From the NCBI GenBank assembly GCA_017424205.1, contig JAFPAS010000305.1, positions 1 through 13,987 on the forward strand: DNA of 13,987 bases. Reading direction: 5' to 3'. Both the position numbers and the translations under genes were made by a program. This stretch comes from Prevotella sp. (lineage in GTDB: Bacteria; Bacteroidota; Bacteroidia; Bacteroidales; Bacteroidaceae). This document shows, piece by piece, positions 8,139 through 13,987 of the stretch. The notes under the pieces were generated by a model that was not told the origin of the DNA, did no database searches, and saw nothing but the letters and a program-made list of their open reading frames with translations. Each line of letters starts with the position of its first letter. Position 1 is the stretch's first letter.

Positions 8139-8978
8139 ATGAGTAAAAAAACAAAGTTAAAAATCGGAGAGTTCTCAAAGATGATGCAGGTGACTGTGAA
8201 AACCCTGCGGCATTATGAACAAAAGAATTTGCTTATGCCAGATGAGGTGGACGAGTGGACTGGCTATCGCTATTATAGCATAATGCAAATGCAGCGACTC
8301 AACACCATACGTGGACTGCAGCGTCAGGGTTTTTCGTTAGAGGAAATAAAGGGACTGCTTGAAGATGGTTCGCACACACCGAGCATAGACCAACTGACAG
8401 AGAAAATAGCAGAGACAGAGCGTCAACTGCTATTATTGAATGAGCGACGCAGACAACTGCTCAGATGGATGGACTCTCAAAAACAAATCAAGACAATGGA
8501 AAAATTCAGTATTCAGTCCTTGCCTGAGATTATCGTGGCAAGTCATCGTGAAATCATTCCTGATTATAGCGCATTAGGTATGTTGTGCATAAACAAAATA
8601 GGTCCAGAGATGCAACGCCTTGGTTGTCAGTGCCCCCCTCCGGGATATTGCTTTACCATAGAGCATGGAAAGGAGTATCGTCCAACGAACATCGACATAG
8701 AGTATTGTGAGCAGGTAGAAGAGATGGGAACTGATAGCAGCATCATACAGTTCAAACATCTATCTGCCGTTCCAAAGGCTCTGTGTATGAAACACATTGG
8801 ACCATACGAGCGTTTTTACGAGTCGTACACTGAAGCCTTCAACTATATGGAAGAGCAGGGATACAAGATGGTGGGACATATGCGTATCTGTTATATCGAT
8901 GGTGCGTGGAATCAAGAAAATCCCGAACAGTGGCTGTCTATCATTCAGATTCCAATTGAATTGAGTAGGATTACATGA
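8139..8978 (+). CDS. MerR family transcriptional regulator with GyrI-like effector-binding domain
   Basis: 279 residues from the ATG at 8139 (MSKKTKLKIG); the frame is open back to a TTG at 8109, but that codon overlaps the predicted -7 box. The N-terminal winged helix is typical of MerR: LKIGEFSKMMQVTVKTLRHY, then the second half of the wing (WTGYRYYSIMQMQRLNTIRG) and a linking helix (about 55-115, LTEKIAETERQLLLLNERRR, likely coiled coil). The C-terminal half (about 120-279) resembles the GyrI-like ligand-binding fold of BmrR-type regulators (SLPEIIVASHREI, KHIGPYERFYESYTEAFNYM, WLSIIQIPIEL). Such proteins sense small, often toxic compounds and activate efflux genes and themselves. No target gene is adjacent on either side, so autoregulation is the only visible target. 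Codons end in A/T more often than in flanking genes. Confidence 0.92.
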   Translation: MSKKTKLKIGEFSKMMQVTVKTLRHYEQKNLLMPDEVDEWTGYRYYSIMQMQRLNTIRGLQRQGFSLEEIKGLLEDGSHTPSIDQLTEKIAETERQLLLLNERRRQLLRWMDSQKQIKTMEKFSIQSLPEIIVASHREIIPDYSALGMLCINKIGPEMQRLGCQCPPPGYCFTIEHGKEYRPTNIDIEYCEQVEEMGTDSSIIQFKHLSAVPKALCMKHIGPYERFYESYTEAFNYMEEQGYKMVGHMRICYIDGAWNQENPEQWLSIIQIPIELSRIT

Positions 8979-9154
8979 TTTTTGTGGCGTATTCTTGTAC
9001 GTTTTAATCTATGCTGGCAATATCCGAGATTATCTTCACTAATAGCTTATAGATAATTATTGGTGTCCAGTAAAAATTAAAATGGATTTACTCTATTCGG
9101 ATGGCATATACCCGAAAATAAAACGTTGACCTAAGTTTGTTAACAATTAAGAGT
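8979..9154. other. AT-rich spacer after the MerR gene
   Basis: No gene, clear terminator or strong repeat was seen in this stretch. It separates the MerR stop codon from the palindromic cluster. Confidence 0.5.
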
Positions 9155-9209
9155 ACACCCTACAAGGGGCAGAAGTCTCAAAAGCAATATTACGAACTGC
9201 ATAATTTTA

Positions 9210-9320
9210 CTTTTGCCCCTGCAGGACGTGACATACAAACACTTCCTTTACCCAGGGTGTCGTCTCACTCCGTTCGCCTTGCCCTGGGCTATTAACTTTT
9301 GGGCTTTCAGCCCGCAGGGA
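9210..9320 (-). repeat. Reverse-oriented copy of the palindromic unit
   Basis: Read on the minus strand this contains GGGCTGAAAGCCCAAAAG, TTAATAGCCCAGGGC, CACCCTGGGTAAAG and, at the far end, AGGGGCAAAAG. It thus matches the plus-strand copy at 9500-9595 unit by unit. Paired CCCAGGG (9251-9257) and CCCTGGG (9282-9288) form the main stem. The inner core is longer here than in the plus copy. Confidence 0.75.
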
Positions 9321-9370
9321 TATAAAGATAAGAACAATTTTTGTTGGAACTATTGGATTATTGACTTTCT

Positions 9371-9449
9371 GCCCATAGTGGCATCATAAAACAGAAACGG
9401 CACCATGGGTAGATGGTTGTTACTAAATCCTACACCCTGAAAGGGTAAG
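9371..9449 (+). repeat. Degraded copy of the palindromic unit
   Basis: CCCAT (9372-9376) pairs with ATGGG (9405-9409), corresponding to CCCAG/CTGGG in the better copies. It is followed by TAGATGGTTGTTACTAAATC and an ACCCTGAAAGGGT hairpin. Confidence 0.65.
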
Positions 9450-9474
9450 CTTATTATTGCTCTTTTAGCTTAAC

Positions 9475-9517
9475 GTAAATAGTTGTTCCTAAATCCAACG
9501 CCCTGAAGGGGCAAAAG
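9475..9517 (+). repeat. Half-unit copy ending in the small hairpin
   Basis: GTAAATAGTTGTTCCTAAAT, then CCAACGCCCTGAAGGGGCAAAAG. It matches the 3' halves at 9410-9449 and 9551-9595. It runs directly into the next full unit at 9524. Confidence 0.7.
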
Positions 9518-9523
9518 TTGTTA

Positions 9524-9595
9524 GCCCAGGGCAAGCGAAGCGGCACCCTGGGTAAATGGTTGTTCCGAACTCCAAACGCCCTGAAAGGGCAAAAG
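9524..9595 (+). repeat. Best-preserved plus-strand palindromic unit
   Basis: CCCAGGG (9525-9531) pairs with CCCTGGG (9546-9552) around a short core containing GCGAAGC. The linker TAAATGGTTGTTCC follows, then the hairpin GCCCTGAAAGGGC and AAAAG (9578-9595). Confidence 0.75.
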
Positions 9596-9655
9596 AACGT
9601 CTAGGGGGCAACGCCCCAGAAAAGGTTACTGGAAATCAATAAAAAAATTACTCTT

Positions 9656-9692
9656 ACTCAACTTTCGCAAGTTAAGGATGTTAAGAAGATAT
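9656..9692 (+). repeat. 37-bp dispersed repeat, copy 2
   Basis: Matches 7859-7895 with two substitutions, same orientation. Its core TTTCGCAAGTT (9663-9673) recurs inverted as AACTTGCGAAA at 9814-9824. A GC-rich hairpin (GCCGC 9713-9717, GCGGC 9723-9727) lies between. The rest of 9693-9909 holds no gene. Confidence 0.75.
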
Positions 9693-9909
9693 AGGAAGTT
9701 ATAGGAAGATATGCCGCTTTCGGCGGCGAAGATAGAGGACGATACTTTGGCATGCGGGTGTTCTGCATCAAAAACTAATGTCATCTACCTCCTTCTATCT
9801 ACAAGGCAAGCGGAACTTGCGAAACTTTAATACTCTTATATCAAACCCACGTTAATTATAAATAATCGTCCACTGGTTGGCTTTAAATCACTGATTTGGG
9901 TTAAAATGA

Positions 9910-9953
9910 TAAAGCGGGAAGATTCAGAACAATCTCTGACTCTTCCCGCTTTA
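9910..9953 (-). terminator. Hairpin terminator of the C10 protease gene
   Basis: Arms 9910-9928 (TAAAGCGGGAAGATTCAGA) and 9935-9953 pair over 19 bp with one mismatch; the loop is ACAATC. It lies 41 nt past the minus-strand stop codon at 9995. On that strand the stem is followed by ATTTTAA. T-runs occur on both sides, so it may also stop plus-strand transcription from the repeat region. Confidence 0.8.
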
Positions 9954-9994
9954 TGTATTTTTGCCAATGCTGACGAAGCAGCCTGAGCAACTTT

Positions 9995-10957
9995 TTATCT
10001 TACCATTATCTTTCTTGTCGTGCCGTCGGTGTATCTGATGATATTCATGCCACGCTGCAGACGGTCGGTCTGTATGCCGTTAGCATTGAATATTTTCTCT
10101 ATGACGCGCTCTTCTGCCTCTGGCTGAGAGATAGCAGTCTCAGTGCTTGACGGTGGCATGATGCCAATCACCATCGACTGGTTTTTGCTGTAGTTGTTCT
10201 CGCCTTCTGTCAGGTCTATGTCATAATATCCGTCGTCTGAACCGCGCCAGCCCCAATTGATGTGCACACGGCCTGTTGAGTCGTAGCCGTCAATGACGAA
10301 GGCGTGTCCGCCGAATGTCGGACTGTTGCCGGCATAAAACACCGGACGTCCCATGCTCAGTTCGTTGTAGATGAGATTCATCCATTCCTCCTTGGTGTAG
10401 TCTGCACGCGAAACGTAGCGTATGCTGTCTTCAGAATAACGGAAGTTCTCCACCAAGTCACGCGGAATATTGCCGTAGGCGAAAGCCGAGCTGCCGCTAA
10501 GGGCGTAAATCGTACCTACAGACACACCAGCATGGAAGAGCATCGTAGCTACGGCGTCTGCCTCTTCGTCAGTATAGAACTTAGTGCTGCCAAAGCGTGT
10601 GTAGCTGTTCTTCATCAGCGACCACTTGTACTGTGTGTTCTCAAAGTCGGCTGAGATAACAGCGCCTACTCCTAACGGCTGGTAAGACTTGCTGCCTTTT
10701 CCGGTTTCGGGATAGTTATGATACTTCATTATCTGTCCGATGGCGAGCGCCACACAGCCTACAGGGCAATTCTCCTGCTCGCCCGATGAGTTTGTCTTTG
10801 TAGGGCAATACTGGTTGTATGGTGCACTCTGGCTCCATGTTGTCTTCAGCAGAGGCTGCACGCTCGACTTATACTCAGCGCCTGGTGGTATGAGCTGCGC
10901 TGACGCTCCTGATATGAATATAAAGAGTGCAAGGATTGTCGTTACTGCCTTTTTCAT
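9995..10957 (-). CDS. C10 family cysteine protease (streptopain-like), secreted
   Basis: 320 residues from the ATG at 10957. A longer open frame to 11038 is rejected because it runs through a hairpin and has no signal-peptide start. Signal peptide 1-20 (MKKAVTTILALFIFISGASA). The catalytic domain begins almost at once: WSQSAPYNQYCP at 41-52, the nucleophile Cys68 in CPVGCVALAIGQIMKYH, catalytic His218 in GGHAFVIDGYD, and HINWGWRG at 232-239. These are the conserved C10 motifs (SpeB, interpain, periodontain). The usual N-terminal inhibitory propeptide is missing. Residues about 273-320 form a sorting-type tail (IFNANGIQTDRLQRGMNIIR...TTRKIMV). Likely a secreted or surface endopeptidase for proteins in the surroundings; target unknown. 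It lies 100 nt downstream of the LRR gene on the same strand. Confidence 0.93.
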   Translation of the reverse strand: MKKAVTTILALFIFISGASAQLIPPGAEYKSSVQPLLKTTWSQSAPYNQYCPTKTNSSGEQENCPVGCVALAIGQIMKYHNYPETGKGSKSYQPLGVGAVISADFENTQYKWSLMKNSYTRFGSTKFYTDEEADAVATMLFHAGVSVGTIYALSGSSAFAYGNIPRDLVENFRYSEDSIRYVSRADYTKEEWMNLIYNELSMGRPVFYAGNSPTFGGHAFVIDGYDSTGRVHINWGWRGSDDGYYDIDLTEGENNYSKNQSMVIGIMPPSSTETAISQPEAEERVIEKIFNANGIQTDRLQRGMNIIRYTDGTTRKIMVR

Positions 10958-10986
10958 TGTCTTGTGTCTGTTTTCTGAGTCTAAAT

Positions 10987-11029
10987 TCCCCAAATAAAAG
11001 GACATTAGATGAGTCCTTCTATTTGGGGA
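10987..11029 (-). terminator. Hairpin between the LRR gene and the C10 protease gene
   Basis: TCCCCAAATAAAAGGAC (10987-11003) pairs with GTCCTTCTATTTGGGGA (11013-11029), 17 bp with one mismatch and a 9-nt loop. On the minus strand it begins 28 nt after the LRR stop. The T-run beyond is weak, so it may attenuate or process the transcript rather than end it. No clear promoter for the protease was found between it and 10957. Confidence 0.65.
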
Positions 11030-11057
11030 TATTCTCAATTAGCTGATATTGTTCAGA

Positions 11058-12869
11058 TTATTTGCTCACCTTGACAGTCTTGCCTGCAGCTGTCTTGATG
11101 ATGTAGAGTCCCTTCTGCATGTCAGAAAGGTCTGCACCGCGCTTGATGAGCTTGCCGTCTACAGAGTAGATGTCGCCTGTCAGCGCTGCACCAGCCTCGA
11201 TATTCTCGATGCCTGTAGCTGTAGCCTTAACTGTCACTGCGATAGTCTTGAAGATGTTTGCACCTGTGAACTTAGGCAGTGCCTCTGTTGTCATTGTGCA
11301 GTATACCTTCTGTGCCTGCTCCTTCACGAATGTGAACTTGCCTGCATCTTCTGTGTAGTCTGTGCCTGCAACAAGTGCTGTGCCGTCTTCTGCATACCAT
11401 GCATATACTGTTGGCTTAGCCTCTGTAGCGAAACCTGTAAGGTTGTTCTGTGCTGAGAGGTCGATTGTGCCGTCAATCTCTGCAATCTCCATATCCTGCT
11501 GTGGAGCATATGTCAGTGTTGTAACATTTGCTGTTGCAGGGATTGTTGCGAGAGTGAACTTGTTCTTTGAGATGTTAACTGCCTTCACCTTTACGTTTGG
11601 AAGCTTAACCTCTGTGAGGTTGTTGCCAATTGCGAAGAGTGAGCCGCTCTCAAGACCTGTCGCCTCGCTTACGTCGAGTGTCTCAAGCTTGTTGTTGTTA
11701 ACGCTGATGTATGCCTTTGCCACCTTGAGAGGTGCGTTTACTGAAGTCAGACCGCAGTTCAGAGCGTAGAGGCTCTTAAGCGCTGGCATCATTGACACGT
11801 CGAGTGTGCCGAGACCGGTGTTGTCTGACAGGTAGAGGGTTGTTACGAGTGGGAACTTGCTGCCGTCGAAAGATGTCAGCTGGTTGTTTGCAAGCTGGAG
11901 GTATGTAACTGACTCTGGCAGGCTGACGCTTGTGAGCTGGTTGTTGTTCAGATATACCTTGCTCAGCTTTGTGAGCTTGCTGCCGTCGAATGTTGTCAGC
12001 TTGTTGCCGTTTGCATAGAGCTCTGTAAGATCTGTCGCGTTGCTTACGTCGAGCTTGGTGATGCCTGTGCTGCCTACTGTTGATATGCAGCCGAAGTATG
12101 TCACAGCGCCTGTAGCGTAAATCTTGATCTCGCCGCTGCCTACTGGTGTGCCTGTAACTGGTGTTGTGGTCCAGCCGTCAAATACGCCTGCGATTGTAGC
12201 ACCGTCAACGATGTTGCCGTCACCCCAGTCAACGCTGATCTTGTTGTCTGCCACACCGCTGCCGAACTCGAAGGTGCGAGCTGCACCGTCAACCTCTGCT
12301 GTCAGTGTGATGAGTGGTGTCTGTGCCTCTGTACCGCCTGTAGCTGTGCCGTATGCCACCTTCATAACATAGCAAACCTGATCGCCCTTGTTTTTGTATG
12401 TGAACGAGCTGTTACCAGCAAGATTGAATGTCACAATGTCAGGGTTTGCACCGTCCTTGAATGACTTGTGAACAGTACCTGTCTCAGCAGTAAATGTCTG
12501 TCCGTCTACTTCTGCCCAGAAGGTTGTGCGATCTGTGTCACCTACGGCCTTATTGATATAGCTGTAGAATGTCACCTGCACTGGTGTCTTTCCTGCAGGA
12601 GCAACGAAAGTGTTCTCTGAACCATTAGATACCTTCAGCGACTTGTATGCTTTGTCGCCGACTGTGATATCATTACCAGAAGAGATTGTCTTCTCTGAGT
12701 TTCCGGTGATGGTTGTTTTAGCACCGTCAGCGAATGTCACGCTGTTGGCAGATTCCATACCTTCCTCCCAGCAATACAGCACTTCCTCTGTGATGGAAAT
12801 GCCTGGTGTCTGTGCATTAGCGGCAATGGCCAGCAAGCACAAACTTAGTGAAAGTAAAATTTTTCTCAT
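11058..12869 (-). CDS. Secreted leucine-rich-repeat surface protein with sorting-type tail
   Basis: 603 residues from the ATG at 12869 (MRKILLSLSLCLLAIAANAQ, a clear signal peptide). The in-frame upstream ATG at 12920 overlaps the predicted -7 box. Residues about 25-175 form a beta-rich domain I cannot name. Next, DWGDG at 214-218 marks the PKD-like segment that often precedes repeats in Bacteroidota LRR proteins. Residues about 270-455 are irregular LRRs (TKLDVSNATDLTELYANGNK, LTSVSLPESVTYLQLANNQ, SLYALNCGLTSV, LFAIGNNLTEVKLPNVKV). A linker with WYAEDGTALVAGTDY (491-505) and a tail from 551 (TGIENIEA...IYSVDGK...MQKGLYII...VKVSK) complete it. LRR proteins of this kind usually bind proteins or host surfaces, but no ligand is evident. 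It may share a transcript with the C10 protease downstream. Confidence 0.9.
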   Translation of the reverse strand: MRKILLSLSLCLLAIAANAQTPGISITEEVLYCWEEGMESANSVTFADGAKTTITGNSEKTISSGNDITVGDKAYKSLKVSNGSENTFVAPAGKTPVQVTFYSYINKAVGDTDRTTFWAEVDGQTFTAETGTVHKSFKDGANPDIVTFNLAGNSSFTYKNKGDQVCYVMKVAYGTATGGTEAQTPLITLTAEVDGAARTFEFGSGVADNKISVDWGDGNIVDGATIAGVFDGWTTTPVTGTPVGSGEIKIYATGAVTYFGCISTVGSTGITKLDVSNATDLTELYANGNKLTTFDGSKLTKLSKVYLNNNQLTSVSLPESVTYLQLANNQLTSFDGSKFPLVTTLYLSDNTGLGTLDVSMMPALKSLYALNCGLTSVNAPLKVAKAYISVNNNKLETLDVSEATGLESGSLFAIGNNLTEVKLPNVKVKAVNISKNKFTLATIPATANVTTLTYAPQQDMEIAEIDGTIDLSAQNNLTGFATEAKPTVYAWYAEDGTALVAGTDYTEDAGKFTFVKEQAQKVYCTMTTEALPKFTGANIFKTIAVTVKATATGIENIEAGAALTGDIYSVDGKLIKRGADLSDMQKGLYIIKTAAGKTVKVSK

Positions 12870-12917
12870 AAGTTGTTTTGATTTATTAAATTTAGAATTT
12901 TTCTGACTAAGAGGTTG

Positions 12918-12925
12918 CAAATATA
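12918..12925 (-). promoter_or_regulatory. Predicted -7 box of the LRR gene
   Basis: On the minus strand this reads TATATTTG, an exact TAnnTTTG. It lies about 50 nt upstream of the ATG at 12869. The -33 partner is weak (CTTTTC near 12945-12950, about 20 nt away). The region 12930-13080 is strongly AT-rich, as expected between divergent promoters. Confidence 0.5.
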
Positions 12926-13093
12926 CTTATTTTGTGTCAATTATGAAAAGAAATAAACAATATTTTTAAACTAAAGTACATAAAAATACACTGAATATAC
13001 ATTTTTTAATTATTCTGACCTTTTGTTTTGCTGCTTGCTTTCCAGACAAATAGTGCGGTTTACGGACTATGATGAAAAAAACAACGTGAAATG

Positions 13094-13125
13094 TTTGGAT
13101 GTTCTTTTATTTTTTAGTACTTTTG
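13094..13125 (+). promoter_or_regulatory. Bacteroidota-type promoter of the alcohol dehydrogenase gene
   Basis: TTTG (13094-13097), a 20-nt spacer, then TACTTTTG (13118-13125), an exact TAnnTTTG. The expected start near 13132 gives a leader of about 36 nt before the ATG at 13168. The leader lacks a Shine-Dalgarno sequence and is A/T-rich. Confidence 0.75.
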
Positions 13126-13167
13126 CGATAAATTGTTAACTAAAAACATACCGTAAATTTTATCACT

Positions 13168-13987
13168 ATGAATTCAATAGAACTGAAGCAGCCGCAGCGT
13201 ATCGTGTTCGGTACGGGCTGCATGAAACAGATGTGTGAGGAATACATCGCTTCAGGCATGAAAAATCTCTTTATACTTACTGCCGACCCTATTCTGCCAC
13301 TCGTGCAGCCTGTCATCTGCCGTCTGGAAGAGGAGGGAGTGCGTACTATGGTGGAGACAAAGATTCTGGGCGAACCAACTGTGGGCGACTTCAAGCGCAT
13401 TCTGAAAGAGGCGCAGGATTTCGGCGCTGACTCTGTCATCGGCATCGGAGGCGGCTCTGTTATGGACGTGGCGAAGCTCGTGGCTGTATTCTTGCATTCT
13501 GAACAGAAGATTGAGGAGTGCTACGGCATAGGTTTCATACGTCAGCGCGGCGTATGGTTCGCTTGTGCACCTACTACCGCAGGCACTGGCTCTGAGGTTA
13601 GCCCTAACGCTATTCTGCTCGACGAAAAAGACAACGGCAAGAAGGGTATCATATCAAACTTCCTGCTCGCTGATGTGGCTTATCTCGACCCGCAGCTGAC
13701 TGCTACAGTGCCACCACGCATCACTGCAGAAACAGGTATGGACGCACTGACTCACTGCATTGAGGTTTATACGAACAAGTTTGCTCATCCTTGCGTAGAT
13801 ATGTATGCGCTGAAGGGCATCGAATTGATAGCAAAGAATCTGGAGCGCGCCGTGAAGAATGGAAGCGACATGGAGGCACGCGAGGCTATGCTGCTCGGTT
13901 CTATGTACGGCGGTCTGGGACTCGGTCCGGTGAACACTGCTGCTGTGCATGCGCTGGCTTATCCTGTGGGCGGAATGTTCCACAAGA
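13168..13987 (+). CDS. Iron-containing alcohol dehydrogenase, N-terminal part (runs off the window)
   Basis: 273 codons are visible from the ATG at 13168; family members are about 380-400 residues. Group III alcohol dehydrogenase signatures: VFGTG near 13; the dinucleotide-binding GGGSVMDVAK at 94-103; APTTAGTGSEVSPNAIL at 134-150; metal ligands Asp192 and His196 in GMDALTHCIE; and His261 in HALAYPVGG. By alignment with FucO-type enzymes the fourth ligand, a His 14 residues later, would fall just beyond the window edge. These cytoplasmic enzymes reduce aldehydes or ketones with NAD(P)H, or the reverse, using Fe2+ or another divalent metal. Candidates include lactaldehyde reductase, 1,3-propanediol or 4-hydroxybutyrate dehydrogenase; the sequence does not separate them. 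It has its own promoter, divergent from the LRR gene, and no obvious tie to the secreted proteins. Confidence 0.93.
   Translation, partial: MNSIELKQPQRIVFGTGCMKQMCEEYIASGMKNLFILTADPILPLVQPVICRLEEEGVRTMVETKILGEPTVGDFKRILKEAQDFGADSVIGIGGGSVMDVAKLVAVFLHSEQKIEECYGIGFIRQRGVWFACAPTTAGTGSEVSPNAILLDEKDNGKKGIISNFLLADVAYLDPQLTATVPPRITAETGMDALTHCIEVYTNKFAHPCVDMYALKGIELIAKNLERAVKNGSDMEAREAMLLGSMYGGLGLGPVNTAAVHALAYPVGGMFHK

Larger units (their letters stand above)
9155..9617. repeat. Cluster of REP-like palindromic units in both orientations
   Basis: The intergenic region holds several copies of a composite unit. A small hairpin (GCCCTGAAAGGGC) is followed by AAAAG; then come GTTGTTAGCCCAGGG, a short GCGAAGC-type core and CCCTGGGTAAATGGTTGTT, and a further small hairpin. 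Copies lie at 9155-9175 (fragment), 9210-9320 (reverse orientation), 9371-9449 (degraded), 9475-9517 and 9524-9595. A separate GGGGC-AAC-GCCCC hairpin ends the cluster at 9605-9617. Stems stay paired while their sequence changes between copies. No transposase lies in the window. A RAYT/IS200-mobilised family is a reasonable guess, unproven. Confidence 0.8.

Noticed and set aside
9062..9100. Possible insertion-sequence end (GTGTCCAGTAAAAATT)
   Set aside because: It felt familiar as an IS terminus, but no inverted partner, target duplication or transposase remnant was found nearby.
9155..9617. CRISPR-like array in the palindromic cluster
   Set aside because: The copies are few, unevenly spaced, in both orientations and variable, and the intervening sequence is itself repeated.
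10958..11038. Upstream start for the C10 protease giving 27 extra residues
   Set aside because: The extension runs through the hairpin at 10987-11029 and would bury the signal peptide. The ATG at 10957 gives a normal leader.
12870..12920. Upstream start for the LRR protein giving 17 extra residues
   Set aside because: The upstream ATG overlaps the predicted -7 box (12918-12925), and the extension is polar, ahead of a typical signal peptide at 12869.

Overview
The window looks like chromosomal DNA of a member of the Bacteroidota, most likely Prevotellaceae (inference). The signs are a SusC/SusD outer-membrane pair, two or three promoters of the Bacteroidota type (TTTG about 20 nt before TAnnTTTG), no clear Shine-Dalgarno sequences, and secreted proteins ending in a 'TGIENI...KGLYI' type tail. 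No tRNA, rRNA, CRISPR array or transposase gene was seen.

Left part (1-7440, all + strand): the C-terminal part of a large metzincin-type zinc metalloprotease, a SusC/RagA-type TonB-dependent outer-membrane transporter, its SusD/RagB-type surface lipoprotein, and a small secreted protein of unknown function. A strong hairpin terminator follows at 7516-7551. This reads as one nutrient-capture operon. No glycoside hydrolase is visible, and a protease sits directly upstream, so the cargo may be peptide rather than glycan (inference). Two structured spacers lie inside it: a nested inverted repeat at 1429-1495, and a perfect 15-bp inverted repeat at 6422-6525 enclosing octamer repeats.

Middle part (7441-9994): mostly non-coding and repeat-rich. 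It holds one gene, a stand-alone MerR-family regulator with a GyrI-like effector domain (8139-8978). Its own promoter has a small dyad at the exact centre of the spacer, where MerR-type operators sit. Downstream is a cluster of REP-like palindromic units (9155-9617), in both orientations, whose stems differ by compensatory base changes. Two near-identical 37-bp direct repeats (7859-7895 and 9656-9692) bracket the regulator and the cluster. This is the least explained part of the window.

Right part: two minus-strand secreted-protein genes, each followed by a hairpin: a C10 (streptopain-like) cysteine protease without a visible propeptide (9995-10957) and a leucine-rich-repeat surface protein (11058-12869). 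Both end in the tail type also seen in the small secreted protein at 6574-7440. Divergent from them, behind a well-matched promoter, is the start of an iron-containing alcohol dehydrogenase that runs off the window (13168 onward).
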